From: Clostridia bacterium
GTDB taxonomy: Bacteria > Bacillota > Clostridia > Christensenellales > Aristaeellaceae
Direction of reading: 5' to 3'
Assembly: GCA_017537105.1 (NCBI GenBank)
Contig: JAFWBZ010000216.1
Span: forward strand, 1-13,389
DNA: 13,389 nucleotides
In this document: positions 12,500-13,389 of the stretch, piece by piece
How positions within the stretch are numbered: the stretch's first letter is position 1
Layout of the letters: each line of letters opens with the position of its first letter
Position numbers and translations under genes: made by a program
The notes under the pieces: generated by a model
The model's input: the letters and a program-made list of their open reading frames with translations, nothing else
What the model was told of the DNA's origin: nothing
Databases searched by the model: none

Positions 12500-13389
12500 A
12501 TGGGAGGAGAAAATCCTGCCGCGCGGATCTGGAAGAACACGAACCGGCTGGCGGACCAGATCCGGACGGAGGCGCAGCTGGTGGTGCAGGGGCTGAAGAG
12601 CCCGGGGCAGATCAAGCGGGAGCTGATGCACGACTATGACGTGAGCTTTCACCAGGCGGAGCGGCTGATCGACACGGAGATCAGCTACGTGCTGAACAAG
12701 GCGAACCTGGAGCAGTACCGGCGGTACGGCGTGGGGAAGGTCACGATCGTGAACCTGGATGTGAACGATAGCAGTCGCGCCACTGCACAGGGTGCAGGCG
12801 CGACCAGCCCGGGCGGTGCCATAGGCACCCAGCCCGGCGCTGCTGCCGCCTGCGCGGAGGCGCAACGGCGGCAGTGCGTAACCTGTGAGAAGTGCAAGGC
12901 GCTGGAGGGGCAGGTATTCCGGATTGAGGACGCGCCGGTGCTGCCGATCCACCCGCGGTGCCACTGCAGCTACTGCGTACCGGCGGAGGGCGACGACGCG
13001 GAGGTGACGGCCAGTGGGCTGGACCTGGCGAGCGTATACGCGGACGAGGGCATCGAGGGCTATGAGCGGGTGCCGGCGGGCGACGGGCGGGAGATCGTGT
13101 TCAATATGTCGGAGATCCGGAGCGAGCCGGAGGTGTTGCGAAGCGGCACGGAAAGTGGTATAATGCCGGCATCTACGGAAGCGGCTGGTGATGGTGTGAG
13201 GACGATTGCCCGAATTGAGAATAAGGCTATTACCCAAAGATGGGGGAAGGTTATACCGGAAGTCGTCTTGACTGACGAACGAATTGAGCATATTCGGGAA
13301 GGACATGCAGAAGATTATGAAGCAATGCGAGAACGCATTCCTGAGATAATTCAATATCCATCGTTTATTCTTGAGGATAATAGGGTCCA
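12500..13389 (+). CDS. Truncated phage minor head protein (Mu F-like) with PBECR-like nuclease domain (3' partial)
   Basis: A single frame is open from ATG 12500 to the window end (296 residues visible). Residues 8-90 match the C-terminal half of phage minor head proteins (Mu gpF / SPP1 gp7): ARIWKNTNRLADQIRTEAQ, the diagnostic RLIDTEISYVLNKANLEQY (RLxxTE at 55-60) and YGVGKVTIVNLDVND. The metal-like cysteine site follows: CVTCEKCKALEG (C126, C129, C132) and LPIHPRCHCSYC (H151, C154, C156, C159). The usual N-terminal half of about 200 residues is missing. Residues 92-125 are a low-complexity insert encoded by a three-hairpin block. From about residue 232, GC falls sharply and the text VVLTDERIEHIREGHAEDYE (H264, H269) then IPEIIQYPSFILEDN resembles PBECR-type nuclease domains often found at the end of phage head proteins. 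ATG 12500 lacks a ribosome site, so this may be a decayed prophage fragment or a domain read by frameshift from upstream. Confidence 0.75.
   Translation, partial: MGGENPAARIWKNTNRLADQIRTEAQLVVQGLKSPGQIKRELMHDYDVSFHQAERLIDTEISYVLNKANLEQYRRYGVGKVTIVNLDVNDSSRATAQGAGATSPGGAIGTQPGAAAACAEAQRRQCVTCEKCKALEGQVFRIEDAPVLPIHPRCHCSYCVPAEGDDAEVTASGLDLASVYADEGIEGYERVPAGDGREIVFNMSEIRSEPEVLRSGTESGIMPASTEAAGDGVRTIARIENKAITQRWGKVIPEVVLTDERIEHIREGHAEDYEAMRERIPEIIQYPSFILEDNRV
12774..12874 (+). repeat. Array of three adjacent perfect stem-loops inside the phage head gene
   Basis: Hairpin 1: 12774-12781 with 12797-12804 (8 bp), inner 12784-12788 with 12792-12796 (5 bp), AC bulge, AGG loop. Hairpin 2: 12806-12814 and 12815-12820 pairing with 12824-12829 and 12832-12841 (15 bp), ATA loop, CA bulge and one single-base bulge. 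Hairpin 3: 12843-12850 with 12867-12874 (8 bp), inner 12851-12855 with 12860-12864 (5 bp), GGAG loop, AC bulge. Single bases separate them. The five-base GCAGT occurs at both edges (12771-12775, 12871-12875). The block stays open in the coding frame. Confidence 0.7.
13136..13164 (+). promoter_or_regulatory. Promoter-like sequence inside the phage gene, at the composition break
   Basis: TTGCGA (13136-13141), a 17-bp spacer and a perfect TATAAT (13159-13164) occur within the coding frame, immediately before the low-GC nuclease-like segment. Transcription from near 13171 could give a message for the C-terminal domain alone, for example from the in-frame GTG near 13193, but no good ribosome site is seen. 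Confidence 0.4.

Noticed and set aside
12488..13354. 288-residue minus-strand frame over the phage gene
   Set aside because: It shows no recognisable motif, whereas the plus frame shows Mu F-like RLxxTE and cysteine motifs in order.
12500..13389. CRISPR, tRNA or rRNA genes, and insertion-sequence transposase in the phage segment or elsewhere
   Set aside because: No regularly spaced repeats, tRNA-like cloverleaf with a T-loop, rRNA sequence or transposase motif was found by eye on either strand.

Overview
The window looks like a chromosomal stretch of a high-GC, low-abundance-type Clostridia/Bacillota genome (hand impression about 60-65% GC). The reasons are strong AGGAGG ribosome sites, sigma-A-type TTGACA/TATAAT promoters, a clostridial-type oligopeptide operon, a PepV-like dipeptidase, and ArsC/Spx-like and HAD proteins of clostridial flavour. 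The taxonomic placement is inference only.

Layout. (1) 3-905: the 3' end of a YjfF-type sugar ABC permease, closed by a strong hairpin. (2) 906-1212: a non-coding leader with a candidate promoter. (3) 1213-6860: a complete five-gene di-/oligopeptide ABC importer operon in the order binding protein, permease B, permease C, ATPase D, ATPase F. Two stem-loops lie between the binding-protein gene and the permeases, and a clean terminator closes the operon. (4) 6999-9343: a good promoter, a structured leader of about 170 nt, an M20 dipeptidase (PepV-like) and cytidylate kinase (cmk). Import of short peptides followed by their intracellular cleavage makes regions 3 and 4 a coherent nutrient module. 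(5) 9438-10420, minus strand: SRAP/YedK DNA-damage protein followed by an ArsC/Spx-like thioredoxin-fold protein that has lost its usual cysteine. (6) 10536-11908, plus strand: a strong promoter, a cytoplasmic sialidase-like (Asp-box) beta-propeller protein, a well-initiated 35-residue small ORF and a strong terminator. (7) 11907-12458, minus strand: a HAD-IB phosphatase-like protein.

(8) 12500-13389: the most unusual part. A 5'-truncated phage minor head (Mu F / SPP1 gp7-like) gene abuts the HAD gene head to head and runs off the window. It carries a compact 101-nt block of three back-to-back perfect stem-loops inside its coding sequence. Its 3' end changes abruptly to about 43% GC and encodes the beginning of what looks like a PBECR-type (phage Barnase-EndoU-ColicinE5/D-RelE-like) nuclease domain. 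A promoter-like TTGCGA-N17-TATAAT sits exactly at the composition break. A possible one-base frameshift lies at the 5' edge of the phage homology. This mosaic is the best candidate in the window for something not routinely annotated.
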